This document shows, piece by piece, positions 6,845 to 14,225 of a stretch of DNA of 16,596 nucleotides (the stretch's first letter is position 1; each line of letters opens with the position of its first letter). The stretch is from NCBI GenBank assembly GCA_002317595.1, contig DCHL01000133.1, positions 1-16,596 on the forward strand. The letters run 5' to 3'. The notes beneath the pieces were generated by a model, which saw nothing but the letters and a program-made list of their open reading frames with translations, was not told the DNA's origin and searched no databases. Origin of the DNA: Lachnospiraceae bacterium UBA1753 (GTDB lineage Bacteria; Bacillota; Clostridia; Lachnospirales; Lachnospiraceae). The position numbers and the translations under genes are program-made.

Positions 6845-7555
6845 ATGTCTCTTACAGTTAATTCAGGTTCAGACCTTTCAACTTTATTTTCAGGATTAAG
6901 TACATCTTCGTCAGATAGTTCATCATCCCTTCTCTCAGATTATGCCAGCATAAAGAACGGAAGCTATGGCAAGCTTGTGAAGGCTTACTATGCCAAGAAC
7001 AGTTCCAAGGCAACCACGGATGAAGAAACCAAGACCAATAATTCCAATGTGACTTCAGGTGCCACATCGCTCAAGGTCGCTGCTGATGCACTTATTAGCG
7101 ACACCAAGCTCTTTACCAAGTCAAAGACAACAAAGGATGAGAATGGCGTTGAGACCACAGATTATGACTGGGATTCAATCACCAAGAAGGTACAGAATTT
7201 TGTTGACAGCTACAACGACACTGTGAAGAATTCCCTGGATTCCACATCGAATTCAGTGCTGTCATCAACACTCAGCATGGTGAAGGGCACGGCTGCCAAT
7301 TCAAATATGCTGAAGAGTGTTGGTATCACAATAGGAGAGAATAACAAGCTTGTTCTTGATAAGGATGCGCTTAAGGCTTCTGATATCAATGATCTTAAGT
7401 CACTGTTTTCTGGAGTGGGATCATATGCTTATTCAGTGTCTTCTTCAGCAAGCAATATTGGCAATGCCGCTGCCAAGGCAACAGCGACATATACTTCAGA
7501 TGGTTCCTATTCAGGACTTACATCAGTTAGTTCAGTAATGGATCAGTATCTGTAG
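6845..7555 (+). CDS. Short FliD-like (flagellar hook-associated protein 2-like) protein
   Basis: 236 residues from ATG 6845, which has GAGG five bases upstream; an in-frame ATG at 6782 lacks a ribosome binding site and lies about 8 bases from the predicted transcription start. Residues 1-80 are rich in Ser/Thr/Asn. Residues 115-205 resemble the C-terminal part of FliD, the filament cap: VQNFVDSYNDTV (116-127), GITIGENNKLVLDKDAL (160-176), and LKSLFSGVGSYAYSV (184-198), then a helical end. Full FliD proteins are usually 400-900 residues, so this lacks the N-terminal coiled coil and the variable domains. There are no cysteines and no Sec signal peptide, as in flagellar-secreted proteins. Weak full-length similarity means export by the flagellar system is inference. 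Confidence 0.65.
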   Translation: MSLTVNSGSDLSTLFSGLSTSSSDSSSSLLSDYASIKNGSYGKLVKAYYAKNSSKATTDEETKTNNSNVTSGATSLKVAADALISDTKLFTKSKTTKDENGVETTDYDWDSITKKVQNFVDSYNDTVKNSLDSTSNSVLSSTLSMVKGTAANSNMLKSVGITIGENNKLVLDKDALKASDINDLKSLFSGVGSYAYSVSSSASNIGNAAAKATATYTSDGSYSGLTSVSSVMDQYL

Positions 7556-7596
7556 GAACAGAGTGAATTTCATATTTTTTCCAAGAGTAAGTTATG

Positions 7597-7627
7597 GCCG
7601 TCGCATGAAAGTGCGATGGCTTTTTTT
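7597..7627 (+). terminator. Rho-independent terminator after the FliD-like gene
   Basis: Nine-base-pair stem 7597-7605 with 7612-7620 (one G-T pair), loop TGAAAG, followed by seven T (7621-7627). It lies 41 bp after the stop codon and separates this gene from the PilZ gene. Confidence 0.92.
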
Positions 7628-7721
7628 ATTTATCCCTGCATCGGGATTCTTCGTATAACAATTTATGAGCCTTGGCATGGACGTGTGCCTGGGACAATAT
7701 GCATTATTCATGGAGGAAAAA

Positions 7722-8375
7722 ATGTTAATAGATAAGCTTGAGAACGGAAGTACTGTGATTCTGGAATACATGACTGAGAATGGGATTGTGGAGATTACTT
7801 CCAAGGTGACTGGAACTGGAAAGAATGCTGTGCTTGTTGAACCCATTAAGACTATGAAAGGGGCAGACAAGCAGGAGATGAAGAATGTTGATGGGACTGT
7901 GTGCAATCTCTATGCGGATGATCAGAATGGAAAGAGGGTCGGCTGGTATAATGTGACCGTCAAGACTACGGATTATAATCATCATTCCTACAGTGGGATT
8001 TATACTCACTGCTTTAATCAGAATTCGGCGCCCTCGGACAGGCGCGACAATGAGCGTTTTGGAATAGGAGACCTGGTTGTCAGGGTTGAGACCAGCGATG
8101 GCGCACTTCATGATGTCCATCTGCATGATGTCAGCAACACCGGACTTGCTTTTCGGACGGAAGGCGGAGAAGACTATCTCAATAAGAGGCTTATCGTCCA
8201 CATCGAGGACGTTGTAAATAACGAGGATGTTAAGGTGAATGTGCATTGTACCTGTGTGCGCTCTGAAGAGGAGGGCGACAGGAAGCTGTTCGGCTGCAAC
8301 ATCGGAGAGGCTGAACGCTCGTTCCTTACATATATCTTCCGAAAGAAGATGGAGCTTAGGAAGGCCTGCTCGTGA
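7722..8375 (+). CDS. PilZ-domain protein, YcgR-like c-di-GMP receptor
   Basis: 217 residues from ATG 7722, which has a strong GGAGG five bases upstream; a longer in-frame start at 7665 has no such site. Residues 1-100 form a beta-rich N-terminal domain like that of YcgR. Residues 104-212 are a PilZ domain with both ligand motifs: R108-xxx-R112 in RRDNER, and DVSNTG (136-141), the D-x-S-x-x-G motif. It ends with the usual PilZ tail, FGC followed by a helix. Such proteins bind cyclic di-GMP and adjust flagellar rotation or surface behaviour. The neighbouring FliD-like gene supports a link to motility, though a terminator separates them. I see no convincing promoter in 7628-7710. Confidence 0.88.
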   Translation: MLIDKLENGSTVILEYMTENGIVEITSKVTGTGKNAVLVEPIKTMKGADKQEMKNVDGTVCNLYADDQNGKRVGWYNVTVKTTDYNHHSYSGIYTHCFNQNSAPSDRRDNERFGIGDLVVRVETSDGALHDVHLHDVSNTGLAFRTEGGEDYLNKRLIVHIEDVVNNEDVKVNVHCTCVRSEEEGDRKLFGCNIGEAERSFLTYIFRKKMELRKACS

Positions 8376-8692
8376 GTTTGTCGCGAGGCTGATTTCGGAT
8401 GTTGATGCATAAGACAGAATTATTCTGGGCCTTCATACCTACCTTGTGCTGATACAGTACATTCTGCCTTCGACTTCCATTACAGTAATACTGAAAAGAA
8501 ATAACTCTGCAACAAACCATTACCTTCATGACATAAAAAAGGGATGACACAAAAAATGTCGACCGAAAAAACGATCCGCGCATGGAGTCATCCCCTTCTA
8601 AATCATACTATAGATGTAACAAGCGCCAGATGTCAAGACGGATTATTCAATCAAGAAAAAGTTTAATGAGCAAATGTGACCCGCCACAATGG
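8376..8692. other. Intergenic stretch without a supported gene
   Basis: Between the PilZ stop and the 28-bp duplication I see no ORF with a ribosome binding site. The only clear structure is the hairpin at 8535-8594. Confidence 0.6.
8535..8594 (-). terminator. Terminator-like hairpin on the - strand
   Basis: GGGATGAC (8541-8548) pairs with GTCATCCC (8587-8594). Read on the - strand the stem is followed by six T (8540-8535). The loop is long (38 bases) but contains a small inner stem GATCG/CGGTC. It could end transcription of the small - strand ORF at 8730-9014. Confidence 0.55.
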
Positions 8693-8748
8693 GAGGGTTG
8701 TTCAACTGGATAAATATGTAGAGGGTTGTTCAACTGGATAAATATGTA
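8693..8748. repeat. Exact 28-bp tandem duplication
   Basis: 8693-8720 and 8721-8748 are identical 28-bp copies. The right copy contains the stop codon (8730-8732) and last codons of the - strand ORF, so the left copy is a duplicate of that gene's 3' end. Confidence 0.92.
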
Positions 8749-9014
8749 TTGACATTAGCATCAAATGGAGTTAAAGTGTTCTTGGAGCCGCGGTACCGCG
8801 CAGAGGAAGCAATTTTCCGTAAGCGATGGTTTATGCGGCTCTTTTCATCTCTACTCACTCGATCAATATCATATATAATTTGTCTTCCAGCTTTCATATT
8901 CTCAATAATCAATACCCCAGAATAATAACATGGATCACCATCAAATTTAAACACTGTGAAATAATGGCTAAATGTATCAACTGCAGTTCTTATCCGTAAT
9001 GCATTAATGACCAT
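8730..9014 (-). pseudogene. Unrecognised 94-aa ORF, probably a gene remnant
   Basis: 94 residues with ordinary protein-like composition, including VDTFSHYFTVFKFDGDP and GRQIIYDIDRVSRDEKSR, suggesting a real or once-real gene. There is no ribosome binding site before ATG 9014, and the frame is closed by a stop 5 codons upstream (9027-9029). I do not recognise the family; the pattern of short beta strands and a late YDI motif recalls domains found at the ends of large phage and mobile-element proteins, which is a weak guess. The gene may be the 3' fragment of a lost longer gene. Its 3' end is duplicated in the 28-bp repeat. Confidence 0.4.
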
Positions 9015-9392
9015 GCTAATGCACAGTTATTCGGTATCGTCAGTTTCATCATTTCTCTGTTTTCATCTTTTACAACGGAACTTCCCGCAATTCAGTCCGG
9101 TCGTTGCATTTTGAGTTTCTCAGCACAAATCAAAGAAGACATAAATTAGAAGAGAATTGCTGCTCGGCAAAAAATAACCACCGCGGCGTCTGCTGCGGTG
9201 GTCTAAAGGGGAGAGAGTTATATTATATCGAAGGTTTTTCGCTTTCGATGATGTAATCATATCTTTTAATTGTGTCTTAAGTTTGTTTTCCTAATTAAGC
9301 ATTTGTGAAAACTATAAATAAAGTATAAAGTGCCGCATAGTCTCCTGATTAGTTGATAAGGAAATGTTTGAGTCTTTGTGTGAGGGCAAATA
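9015..9392. other. Intergenic stretch with no supported gene
   Basis: No ORF with a start signal is visible. Contents are the GC-rich hairpin at 9169-9202, a small stem ATCGAA/TTCGAT around 9228-9250, and AT-rich sequence leading to array B. Confidence 0.6.
9169..9202 (-). terminator. GC-rich hairpin, terminator-like on the - strand
   Basis: ACCACCGC (9177-9184) pairs perfectly with GCGGTGGT (9195-9202) around a 10-base loop. On the - strand it is followed by TTA and six T (9174-9169). No - strand gene ends just upstream of it, so its partner is unclear. Confidence 0.5.
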
Positions 9393-9719
9393 TATTGGCT
9401 TCTTGCAGTACTGGACCATGAGCCTATACAGCTCGAGCTTTGAAGATTGCCGATGATATTGGCTTTTATCGAGAAAGATTAAGAAGCCTATACATCAAAT
9501 CAGTATATTGAATAGGCTTTTTGGGGAAAGTGTATCTGCGCCTATATTATTGAGAAACTACCAGTATAGGCTGTATGGGAGATTGTATTGTAAGCCGATA
9601 TACTCAACTTGAGTGGTGTATGAGGAATTTATTGGCTTTTCTTGATTTACGCTAGATAGCCAATAAATCTAAGAAATAACTCATATTGGCTCACCGGCAA
9701 AAAGTGCAATGAGCCAATA
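9393..9719. repeat. Array B: six inverted pairs of an 8-bp half-site, fixed 28-bp spacing
   Basis: Same element as the array at 4440-4837, better preserved. Pairs (forward/reverse starts): 9393/9421, 9457/9485, 9511/9539, 9565/9593, 9630/9658, 9684/9712. Forward sites read TATTGGCT, TATAGGCT or AATAGGCT; reverse sites read AGCCTATA, AGCCAATA, AGCCGATA or CGCCTATA. All six pairs are exactly 28 bp apart; pairs are separated by 36, 26, 26, 37 and 26 bp. The 20 bases within each pair and the 18 or 28-29 bases between pairs are unrelated. It lies about 110 bp upstream of the first FabT-like operator of the fatty-acid operon. Confidence 0.87.
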
Positions 9720-9725
9720 AACACC

Positions 9726-9805
9726 GCAGAATAAACCCTGCAACGGAGAGCAATACCCCTGCACCGCAAAATAATCCCTTGCGCCACAGAATAATACCCC
9801 GCAGC
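9726..9805. repeat. Degenerate 20-bp tandem repeat, 4 copies
   Basis: Units 9726-9745, 9746-9765, 9766-9785 and 9786-9805, roughly GCAGAATAATACCCCTGCACC. The array sits between array B and the fatty-acid operon promoter. Confidence 0.7.
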
Positions 9806-9827
9806 TGAAAACACTCCTCACACAAAT

Positions 9828-9844
9828 ATTTTGACAATCAAAAC
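9828..9844 (+). promoter_or_regulatory. FabT-like operator 1 (upstream)
   Basis: ATTTTGACAATCAAAAC contains TTTG-N5-CAAA, the core of the known FabT (MarR-family) operator in Firmicutes fatty-acid operons. It lies just upstream of the -35 box and has its centre 49 bp from the second operator. Confidence 0.6.
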
Positions 9845-9850
9845 TTTTTG

Positions 9851-9879
9851 TTGACATGACCGTTGAGATGTAATATAGT
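9851..9879 (+). promoter_or_regulatory. Sigma-A promoter of the fatty-acid operon
   Basis: Perfect -35 TTGACA (9851-9856), 17-bp spacer, and -10 TATAGT (9874-9879). Transcription should begin near 9886, giving a leader of about 95 bases to acpP. The -10 box overlaps a FabT-like operator. Confidence 0.85.
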
Positions 9880-9909
9880 TTGATAAGCAAATAGTTTGAA
9901 AGGCAAACT
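9877..9909 (+). promoter_or_regulatory. FabT-like operators 2 and 3, adjoining
   Basis: Two 17-bp sites, AGTTTGATAAGCAAATA (9877-9893) and AGTTTGAAAGGCAAACT (9893-9909), share one base and are 16 bp apart centre to centre. The second has perfect 6-bp arms. Both have TTTG-N5-CAAA. They cover the -10 box and start site, so bound repressor should block transcription. The regulator gene (fabT) is not in the window. Confidence 0.72.
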
Positions 9910-9980
9910 AAAATAAGCAACAAACAAAGCAACAAAAGAAAACTAAAACAAAACAATTCAAATTAACGGAGGAAAAAGAA

Positions 9981-10205
9981 ATGTTAGAGAAGATCGCAGA
10001 GATGGTAGCAGAGCAGCTTGGTGTAGATGCAGCAGACGTAAAGGCTGAGTCAAATTTCAAGGAGGATCTCAACGCAGATTCACTTGATCTGTTCGAGCTC
10101 GTTATGGCACTTGAGGAAGAGTACGGTGTTGAGATTCCTTCAGAGGATCTTGAGCAGATTGCTACTGTACAGGATGTAATCAACTACATCGAAAGCCACA
10201 AATAA
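9981..10205 (+). CDS. acpP: Acyl carrier protein
   Basis: 74-residue acidic carrier that holds growing acyl chains on a 4'-phosphopantetheine arm and passes them among the Fab enzymes in the cytoplasm. The attachment site is S34 in DSL (residues 33-35), preceded by the usual FKEDLNA. The length and the four-helix pattern are typical. It has a strong ribosome binding site (GGAGG about nine bases before the ATG). It is the first gene of the fatty-acid operon, directly behind the promoter with FabT-like operators. The following 133-bp gap holds a 23-bp tandem repeat. Confidence 0.97.
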   Translation: MLEKIAEMVAEQLGVDAADVKAESNFKEDLNADSLDLFELVMALEEEYGVEIPSEDLEQIATVQDVINYIESHK

Positions 10206-10211
10206 ATTGTG

Positions 10212-10301
10212 GAGCAGAGAACTGCAGGAATAGAGAGCAGGCAGCTGCAGGAATAGAAAGCAGAGAACTGCAGGAATAGAGAGCAGAAAAACTGCAGAGG
10301 G
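10212..10301 (+). repeat. 23-bp tandem repeat, about 4 copies, between acpP and fabK
   Basis: Units 10212-10234, 10235-10257, 10258-10280 and a shortened 10281-10301, consensus GAGCAGAGAACTGCAGGAAT then AGA. Each carries CTGCAG. The array begins six bases after the acpP stop. It lies within the operon transcript; no T tract follows, so it is not an obvious terminator. Confidence 0.85.
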
Positions 10302-10338
10302 AATTCTCTGTAGAAATAAATGGAGCTGGAGGGCTTAA

Positions 10339-11274
10339 ATGAAGACGAGATTGACAGAACTTCTTGGAATTGAATATCCCATCATCCAGGGCGGAATGGC
10401 CTGGGTTGCTGAGTATCATCTGGCAGCAGCAGTTGCAAATGCTGGTGGACTTGGACTTATCGGTGCGGCATCTGCACCACCTGAGATTGTGAGAGAGCAG
10501 ATTCGGGAGGCCAAGAAGCTTACTGATAAGCCTTTCGGCGTGAATGTCATGCTGATGAATCCCAACGCTGAAGAGGTTGCAAAAATTGTAATCGAAGAGG
10601 GAATCAAGGTAGTTACTACAGGAGCTGGAAACCCAGCAAAGTTCATGGATGCATGGAAGGCGGCAGGAGTAAAGGTTATTCCTGTAGTAGCATCGACAGC
10701 TATGGCTAAGATGATGGAGAGAGCAGGCGCTGACGCTGTGGTTGCTGAAGGAATGGAGTCCGGCGGACACATTGGAGAAGCAACCACAATGACACTTGTT
10801 CCCCAGGTTGTTGACTCGGTCAGCATTCCCGTTATAGCGGCAGGTGGAATTGCCGATGGAAGAGGATTTGCTGCTGCAAGAATGCTTGGTGCCGAGGGCG
10901 TTCAGATTGGAACAAGATTTGTAGTTGCAACTGAATCCATCGTTCATGAGAACTACAAGCAGAGACTTATCAAGGCCAAGGACATTGACTCAGAGGTTAC
11001 AGGCCGTTCGACTGGCCATCCCGTAAGACAGATTAGAAACAAGATGACAAGAGAGTATCTGAAGCTTGAGAAGGAAGGCGCATCCCTCGAGGAGATGGAA
11101 GTGCTTACACTTGGATCTCTCAGGAAGGCAGTTATCGACGGAGATGTAACAAACGGAACAGTCATGGCAGGTCAGATTGCAGGAATGATCAAGCAGGAGG
11201 AGTCCTGCGAGGCAATCATCCAGGATATCATGCAGGGAGCAAACGAGCTGCTTGCCGGCACAAGGTTTGCATAA
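10339..11274 (+). CDS. fabK: Enoyl-ACP reductase II, FMN-dependent
   Basis: 311 residues. It catalyses the last step of each elongation cycle, reduction of trans-2-enoyl-ACP with NAD(P)H through bound FMN. The TIM-barrel nitronate-monooxygenase-like fold is shown by IIQGGMAWV (15-23), ESGGHIG with the active-site H144, and the phosphate-binding stretch AAGGIADGRG followed by GVQIGTRF. The position of H144 matches that reported for pneumococcal FabK. No FabI-type reductase is present here, so this is probably the organism's enoyl reductase; FabK enzymes are insensitive to triclosan. Start ATG 10339 has GGAGGG five bases upstream. It is followed after six bases by fabD. Confidence 0.95.
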   Translation: MKTRLTELLGIEYPIIQGGMAWVAEYHLAAAVANAGGLGLIGAASAPPEIVREQIREAKKLTDKPFGVNVMLMNPNAEEVAKIVIEEGIKVVTTGAGNPAKFMDAWKAAGVKVIPVVASTAMAKMMERAGADAVVAEGMESGGHIGEATTMTLVPQVVDSVSIPVIAAGGIADGRGFAAARMLGAEGVQIGTRFVVATESIVHENYKQRLIKAKDIDSEVTGRSTGHPVRQIRNKMTREYLKLEKEGASLEEMEVLTLGSLRKAVIDGDVTNGTVMAGQIAGMIKQEESCEAIIQDIMQGANELLAGTRFA

Positions 11275-11292
11275 TAAGGAATGGTGAGGAAC

Positions 11293-12228
11293 ATGGGCAA
11301 GACAGCGTTTATTTTTCCCGGACAGGGAGCACAGTACGTAGGAATGGGTCAGGATTTCTACGAGAACTCAGCGGAAGCTAAGGAGATGTTTGATCTGGCA
11401 GCAAGGGTGACAGGCATTGATATAAAGCACCTTTGCTTTGAGGAAAATGAAGAAATTAACATCACAGAGTTCACGCAGATTGCGATGCTTGCGGATGAGG
11501 TTGCAATTCTGAAGGCGGCGCAGGCAGCTGGACTTAAGTGTGATGTTGCAGCAGGCCTCTCACTTGGTGAGTACGGCGCAATCGTAGCGGCAGGAATTAT
11601 CACTCCCGAGGACGCCTTCAAGGTAATCAGGGAGCGCGGAATTGCAATGCAGCAGGCATACCCCGAAGGAGGAGCAATGTCAGCCGTTCTCGGTATGGAA
11701 GCAGAGCCTGTGGAAAAAATATGTGCAGAGACTGCCGAGGAGATGAGCAAGGTGGTATCCGTTGCCAACTATAACTGCCCGGGACAGATTGTTATCACAG
11801 GTGAGGCAGAGGCAGTTGCTGCGGCGGGAGAGAAGCTTAAGGAAGCAGGAGCCAAGAGAGTACTTCCTCTCAAGGTTTCAGGACCGTTTCACTCAAAGCT
11901 TCTTGAGAGTGCGGCAAAGAGACTTTCAGAGGTTCTTGAGGACGTGGAACTTAAATACGAGAACATCCCCTATGTGGCAAACCTCATTGCTGAGTACGTT
12001 TATTCGCACAAAGATACAAAGGCACTTCTCTCAGCCCAGGTTTGTGGCTCAGTGAGATGGCAGCAGAGTGTAGAGAAGATGATTGAAGACGGTGTTGATA
12101 CCTTCGTTGAAATCGGGCCTGGAAAGACACTCAGTGGATTCATGAGAAAAATCAACAAGGAAGTTACAGTTGTAAATATAGATAAGTTTGAGGATCTTGC
12201 GGCAGCAGTTGAGAAACTCAATTCATAA
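11293..12228 (+). CDS. fabD: Malonyl-CoA:ACP transacylase
   Basis: 311 residues from ATG 11293, where the protein begins like its relatives (MGKTAFIFPGQGAQ). An in-frame ATG at 11281 adds four residues, but AAGGA abuts it with no spacing; GTGAGG lies close before 11293, so neither start is ideal. It moves malonyl groups from CoA to AcpP. Active-site S90 is in GLSLGEY and H200 is in GPFHS; the oxyanion-loop motif GQGAQ is at the N-terminus. Length is normal for the family. It is placed between fabK and fabG as in many Firmicutes operons. Confidence 0.94.
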   Translation: MGKTAFIFPGQGAQYVGMGQDFYENSAEAKEMFDLAARVTGIDIKHLCFEENEEINITEFTQIAMLADEVAILKAAQAAGLKCDVAAGLSLGEYGAIVAAGIITPEDAFKVIRERGIAMQQAYPEGGAMSAVLGMEAEPVEKICAETAEEMSKVVSVANYNCPGQIVITGEAEAVAAAGEKLKEAGAKRVLPLKVSGPFHSKLLESAAKRLSEVLEDVELKYENIPYVANLIAEYVYSHKDTKALLSAQVCGSVRWQQSVEKMIEDGVDTFVEIGPGKTLSGFMRKINKEVTVVNIDKFEDLAAAVEKLNS

Positions 12229-12248
12229 AGGCACGGACGGTGGAAAAA

Positions 12249-12989
12249 ATGTTTAGTTTGGAAGGAAGATGCGCTCTGGTAACAGGCGGCGGACGCGGAA
12301 TTGGTAAGGCAATTGCAATGGCACTTGCCGAGCAGGGAGCTAAGGTTGCAGTAATCTACAACGGTTCAAAGGATAGGGCTGAGGCAGTTGTCAGTGAAAT
12401 AGAAGAGCTTGGCAGCGAGGCGATAGCAGTGAAGTGCAATGTCGCTGACGTGGCAGAGTGTGAGAGCACAGTAGCCGAGGTGATGGAGAAGTTTGGAAGA
12501 ATCGACATTCTTGTGAATAATGCAGGAATCACCCGCGATAATCTGCTGCTTCGAATGAAGGATGAGGAGTTTGACGATGTAATCGCAGCCAACCTCAAGG
12601 GAACCTTCACTATGACAAGGCTTGTGTCAAAAATCATGCTCAAGCAGAAGTACGGAAGAATTGTTAATCTTTCCTCCGTATCAGGTGTTTATGGTAACGC
12701 AGGACAGGCCAACTACGCGGCATCAAAGGCTGGCGTGATCGGAATGACAAAGAGCGTTGCCAAGGAGCTTGCAGGAAGGAACATCACCTGTAATGCACTC
12801 GCACCTGGATTCATCGAGACAGATATGACAGATGCGATGCCTGAAAAGGCGAAGGAAGCCATACTCGCATCGGTTCCTGCCAAGAGAACAGGAAAGAGCG
12901 AAGAGGTGGCAGCTGCAGCAGTATTTTTTGCATCAGAAGAGGCATCATACGTAACAGGACAGGTGCTTGAAATCAGCGGAGGAATGTAA
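12249..12989 (+). CDS. fabG: 3-oxoacyl-ACP reductase, NADPH-dependent
   Basis: 246 residues from ATG 12249, preceded by GGTGG with five bases spacing; a GTG at 12240 in frame would add three residues. It is a short-chain dehydrogenase that reduces 3-ketoacyl-ACP to 3-hydroxyacyl-ACP. Visible are the cofactor loop TGGGRGIG (residues 12-19), NNAG (90-93), and the catalytic set N115, S143, Y156 and K160. The GNAGQANYAASKAG segment and the C-terminal YVTGQVLEISGGM are typical of FabG rather than of other dehydrogenases. The stop is two bases before fabF. Confidence 0.95.
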   Translation: MFSLEGRCALVTGGGRGIGKAIAMALAEQGAKVAVIYNGSKDRAEAVVSEIEELGSEAIAVKCNVADVAECESTVAEVMEKFGRIDILVNNAGITRDNLLLRMKDEEFDDVIAANLKGTFTMTRLVSKIMLKQKYGRIVNLSSVSGVYGNAGQANYAASKAGVIGMTKSVAKELAGRNITCNALAPGFIETDMTDAMPEKAKEAILASVPAKRTGKSEEVAAAAVFFASEEASYVTGQVLEISGGM

Positions 12990-12991
12990 AA

Positions 12992-14218
12992 ATGAGAGAA
13001 GTAGTTATCACAGGAATGGGTGCAATCACTCCCGTTGGAAATACTGTGGAGGCTTTCTGGGAGAGCCTCAAGGCTGGAAAGCATGGCTTTACAGAGATTA
13101 CAAGATTTGACCATGAGGAATATAAGGCACATGTTGCGGCTGAGGTTAAGGATTTCGATGCAAAGCAGTACATGGACCCTAAGGCTGCAAGAAGAATGGA
13201 AGCCTTCTGTCAGCTGGCAGTGGCAGCAGCCAGGGATGCAATGGAGGATTCAGGAATCGACCTTGAGAAAGAAGACCCCTTCATGGTGGGAACTGCAATC
13301 GGTTCAGGCATCGGTTCAATTCAGGCAATGGAGCGAGAGTATACAAAGCTCGTTGAGAAGGGACCCTCAAAGGTCAATCCCCTTTTCGTACCCCAGATGA
13401 TCTCAAACATGGCATCTGGAAATGTGGCAATCCAGCTTGGTCTTAAAGGAAAGAGCATCAACGTGGTTACAGCCTGTGCGACAGGTACCAACTCAATCGG
13501 TGAGGCCTTCAGGGCGATTCAGCACGGCGAGGCAGACGTAATGTTTGCAGGCGGTGCAGAGAGCGCAGTCACACCCCTTGGAGTTGCTGGCTTCTGCTCG
13601 CTCACAGCACTTTCGCCCGAGAGAGACCCTGACACCTGCTGCCTTCCCTTTGATAAGAGAAGAAGCGGCTTCGTAATGGGAGAGGGCGCTGGCGTCCTTG
13701 TGCTTGAAGAGGCAGAGCACGCTAAGGCACGTGGTGCAAAAATATATGCGAAGGTTCTCGGCTACGGATGTTCATCAGATGCATACCACATCACTTCCCC
13801 CGCAGAGGACGGAGCCGGAGCTGCAAAGGCAATGGAGTTCGCGGTTAAGGATGCTGGTCTTGCGCTTACAGACATTGACTACATCAATGCCCACGGCACA
13901 AGCACCCACCACAATGACCTCTTTGAGACCAGGGCAATCAAGCTGCTCTTTGGTGATCACGCAAAGGACATCCTTGTGAACTCAACAAAGTCGATGGTAG
14001 GTCATCTTCTTGGAGCAGCGGGCGCTGTCGAGCTTATCGCCTGCGTGAAGGAGCTTAATGAAGGCTATGTTCACAGGACACTCGGTTATGCTGAGCCTGA
14101 CGAAGAGATGGATCTCAACTACTGCGCAGAGGGCACATCAGCTGACATCAAGTATGCACTCAGCAATTCACTTGGCTTCGGCGGCCACAACGCGTCAGTC
14201 CTCATCGGAAGACCTTAG
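12992..14218 (+). CDS. fabF: 3-oxoacyl-ACP synthase II
   Basis: 408 residues. Condenses malonyl-ACP with acyl-ACP to elongate the chain. The Cys-His-His triad is complete: C162 in TACATG, H301 in NAHGTSTHHND, and H338 in KSMVGHLLGA, with K333 nearby; this separates it from FabH, which has Cys-His-Asn. The C-terminal GFGGHNAS glycine loop is present. Its ribosome binding site, GGAGG, lies inside the end of fabG, so the two are closely linked in translation. No fabH gene is present in the window, so chain initiation is encoded elsewhere. A 25-bp repeat follows the stop. Confidence 0.96.
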   Translation: MREVVITGMGAITPVGNTVEAFWESLKAGKHGFTEITRFDHEEYKAHVAAEVKDFDAKQYMDPKAARRMEAFCQLAVAAARDAMEDSGIDLEKEDPFMVGTAIGSGIGSIQAMEREYTKLVEKGPSKVNPLFVPQMISNMASGNVAIQLGLKGKSINVVTACATGTNSIGEAFRAIQHGEADVMFAGGAESAVTPLGVAGFCSLTALSPERDPDTCCLPFDKRRSGFVMGEGAGVLVLEEAEHAKARGAKIYAKVLGYGCSSDAYHITSPAEDGAGAAKAMEFAVKDAGLALTDIDYINAHGTSTHHNDLFETRAIKLLFGDHAKDILVNSTKSMVGHLLGAAGAVELIACVKELNEGYVHRTLGYAEPDEEMDLNYCAEGTSADIKYALSNSLGFGGHNASVLIGRP

Positions 14219-14225
14219 TCAGAGA

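Noticed and set aside
9393..9719. Array B as a CRISPR array
   Set aside because: The repeats are only 8 bp and alternate in orientation; CRISPR repeats are 23 bp or longer, direct and near-identical. No cas gene is present.
9681..9956. 91-aa hydrophobic open frame on the - strand upstream of acpP
   Set aside because: It is read from the A-rich leader, the promoter, operators and repeats; composition is explained by the T-rich complement.
10180..10947. 255-aa open frame on the - strand over fabK
   Set aside because: It lies opposite fabK and the repeat before it, has a Cys/Ser/Asn-rich composition unlike a real protein and no ribosome binding site.
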